Part shown: piece after piece, positions 62,696-64,000 of the stretch | Numbering within the stretch: the first letter of the stretch is position 1 | Layout: the number at the start of each line of letters is the position of its first letter | Assembly (NCBI GenBank): GCA_903896545.1 | Contig: CAITYF010000132.1 | Coordinates: forward strand, 16,151 to 80,150 | From: an uncultured Myxococcales bacterium | GTDB taxonomy: Bacteria; Myxococcota_A; UBA9042 | DNA length: 64,000 nt | Reading direction: 5' to 3' | Translations under genes and position numbers: made by a program | The notes under the pieces: generated by a model | What the model was told of the DNA's origin: nothing | The model's input: only the letters and a program-made list of their open reading frames with translations | The model's database searches: none

Positions 62696-63685
62696 TCAGT
62701 GCAGACGTTCCGCAACGCGACGGGCGATCTCGATGAGCTGATCGCTGCCGCACACTTTGCTGGAACAGGAAACCGCGGCCAAAAGCGGGCGGCGCGGATC
62801 GACGAAAACCAAGCTGACGACGTTGCCATAGTACGACCGGAAGCCCATGTCCGTGATCTTGTTCGACGGCGTCACGTTGGAGTACGAGTTCTTCATCGTG
62901 TTGAAGCGCGTGCGGCTCTCCGCCAAGTTGGGATCGCGCCAGACCTGGACGCTAACGCCAAAGAGGTCCTGCTTGTCCGCGGCGTAGAACATTGCGTTGT
63001 AGTTGGGCGTCGGGTTGATGCCAACCAACTCGGTACGGTGAAATTTCTGCTTGGTACCAAGCACTTTGGGCAGATCAGCCGCGATGATGTAGCCGTTCAC
63101 GTCCAGCGGCGCTTCCGTCGGCGCGGCATGGATGACCACCGAACCAGGTGGCAGCGGCGGCTCGTCGGCCTTGACTTCAGGCGCTGCGGGCTTGGGCGCT
63201 TCGGGCTTCGCAGGCTCCGCCTTGCCGGGCTCCGCCTTGGCAACGACTTCCGCCACCGGGCGCACGCGCCCCGCGGGAACGGGCACCACAGGCGCTGGAG
63301 CCGCAGCAGCGGCAACGGTCGGGGCAGCGGCGGCAGCCGGTGCCGGGGCCGCCGCAACGGTTGGTGCGGGTGCAGCCACTGGGGTCGGCGCCTCAGGCGC
63401 GCCAGTTCCGCGTGGCGCGGGTGCGCGTTGTGAAACGACGCCGGGACCTGCCGGAGCTCTGTCGCCAGCCGCGGGATCGGCCTTGGCAGCCGCGTCTTCC
63501 TTGCCCTTCGCATCGCCAGCGCCAGGCTTCTTGGCCTTGACGATCGGCGGCTTCTTGGTCCCATCGGCCGCGGGCGTGGATTTCTTGCAGCCGCTCGCGC
63601 CGCCCAACGCCAGCGTCAGACCCAGCGCCACACGGGCGAGGACGAGCAGGGAACTGTGATTCTGAATACGCTGCAAAGTTGCCAT
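62696..63685 (-). CDS. Lipoprotein with alanine/proline-rich linker
   Basis: 329 residues from the ATG at 63685; the frame is open to 63829 but only this start puts a lipobox (GASGC, Cys33) near the N-terminus. The lipidated Cys is followed by KK, which may affect membrane sorting. A roughly 150-residue Ala/Pro/Lys-rich linker joins the anchor to a globular C-terminal domain (about 200-329: GYIIAADLPKVLGTKQKFHR, FGVSVQVWRDPNLAESRTRF, LAAVSCSSKVC). Its function is unknown. It is convergent with grpE, with nine bases between them. Confidence 0.7.
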   Translation of the reverse strand: MATLQRIQNHSSLLVLARVALGLTLALGGASGCKKSTPAADGTKKPPIVKAKKPGAGDAKGKEDAAAKADPAAGDRAPAGPGVVSQRAPAPRGTGAPEAPTPVAAPAPTVAAAPAPAAAAAPTVAAAAAPAPVVPVPAGRVRPVAEVVAKAEPGKAEPAKPEAPKPAAPEVKADEPPLPPGSVVIHAAPTEAPLDVNGYIIAADLPKVLGTKQKFHRTELVGINPTPNYNAMFYAADKQDLFGVSVQVWRDPNLAESRTRFNTMKNSYSNVTPSNKITDMGFRSYYGNVVSLVFVDPRRPLLAAVSCSSKVCGSDQLIEIARRVAERLH

Positions 63686-64000
63686 GCTCAGCCGTTCTTG
63701 GTGGTTGCGCGCCCGAGGCGCGTCGTACGCCGTCGCAGGACGAGGCGGCGGCACTATCGACCGAACCGCTGCGGCTGTCAACGCAACAACCAGAGCTGCA
63801 ACGCCTCGCGCGGTCGCGGTATTCCCCAAGGCCGCTGTAACCGACGCTGCGGGAAAGTCTCAGACCTGACCCAAACTCCCCGAACCGCTGAATCGCCAAC
63901 AAAATAGAGAGATGCCGGTTCGCAGGCACAATCGTGTTTGCGAACAACGTCCCGGGCGGAACACCCGCCTGGGCCAACCTTACGGACCGGCATCCATGAA
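63686..64000. other. Non-coding right edge of the window
   Basis: 315 bases. No gene called. The last 90 bases hold the inverted repeats described at 63911-63994, and an ATG lies at 63996, at the window edge, that could start a plus-strand gene beyond it. Confidence 0.4.
63911..63994. ncRNA. Candidate branched RNA structure of unknown class
   Basis: An outer helix pairs GATGCCGGT (63911-63919) with ACCGGCATC (63986-63994). Inside are two hairpins: 63918-63945 (arms GTTCGCAGGCAC and GTGTTTGCGAAC, with two G-T pairs) and 63951-63973 (CCCGGGCGG, loop AACAC, CCGCCTGGG). The outer helix can extend by three pairs only by breaking the first hairpin, so two forms are possible. Strand and function are unknown. 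Confidence 0.35.

Noticed and set aside
63911..63994. Signal recognition particle (4.5S) RNA or a known riboswitch
   Set aside because: The conserved SRP tetraloop/asymmetric-loop sequence is missing and no known riboswitch core was recognised.

Overview
The window is high-GC bacterial DNA that looks like a member of the Myxococcota or a related deltaproteobacterial lineage. The signs are: Hanks-type Ser/Thr kinase with the HRDVSPHN loop and a PEGA-like tail, many FHA proteins, two TonB-like proteins with AgmX/PglI-type C-termini, many lipoproteins, cysteine-rich proteins with CDDGxxC and MopE-type repeats, and a MYXO-CTERM-like C-terminal signal. No CRISPR array, rRNA operon or insertion sequence was seen.

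Left flank (1-10426). The end of an O-antigen ligase-like membrane protein runs into thiS-thiG-thiE/tenI (thiazole branch of thiamine synthesis). Next come an FHA protein fused to a degenerate CpaF/TadA-type ATPase, a double-FHA/TM/TPR-like protein, and acetyl-CoA synthetase. Three genes face the other way: a small secreted or membrane protein and an overlapping pair with an HTTM-like multi-pass membrane protein.

Integrative element (10453-29057, about 18.6 kb). A 55-bp direct repeat of the 3' part of tRNA-Leu(UAA) bounds it; the right copy is inside the intact tRNA. Both ends also carry short CTTAGCCC repeats that look like integrase arm sites. A tyrosine integrase sits beside the left end. 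It is followed by an AlpA-like regulator, an archaeo-eukaryotic-type primase, a RepA-like hexameric helicase and a third replication-type gene, which is followed by three 22-bp-period iterons. The element therefore appears to combine an excision module with its own replication origin. Cargo: a cysteine-rich lipoprotein facing an XRE regulator, an MmeI-like single-chain restriction-modification enzyme beside a protein with a HEPN-like motif, a two-TM/GAF-like protein overlapping a tiny membrane protein, and two convergent helix-turn-helix/zinc-ribbon proteins.

Centre (29001-42588). tRNA-Leu, then one 12.4-kb gene for a 4135-residue lipoprotein. It has CDDGxxCT-type repeats, a jelly-roll-like region, a cadherin-like region, a glutamine-amidotransferase-like region, about 30 MopE-type repeats and an embedded SUEL/galactose-type lectin domain. 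A 0.94-kb gap and tRNA-Gly(GCC) follow.

Right flank (42589-64000). Ser/Thr kinase; a matrixin-like protein whose zinc motif reads HQxxH instead of HExxH; a lipoprotein-ribH-nusB-M17 N-domain operon; two paralogous AgmX/TonB-like membrane proteins; coaE; an SDR; an FHA-GGEEF diguanylate cyclase; a translationally coupled lipoprotein pair; a long GrpE; and a last lipoprotein. The final 90 bases can fold into a branched structure of unknown class.

Most starts were set by a visible ribosome binding site, a lipobox or signal peptide at the N-terminus, or a stop/start overlap. Functions come from motifs read by eye; no database search was run.
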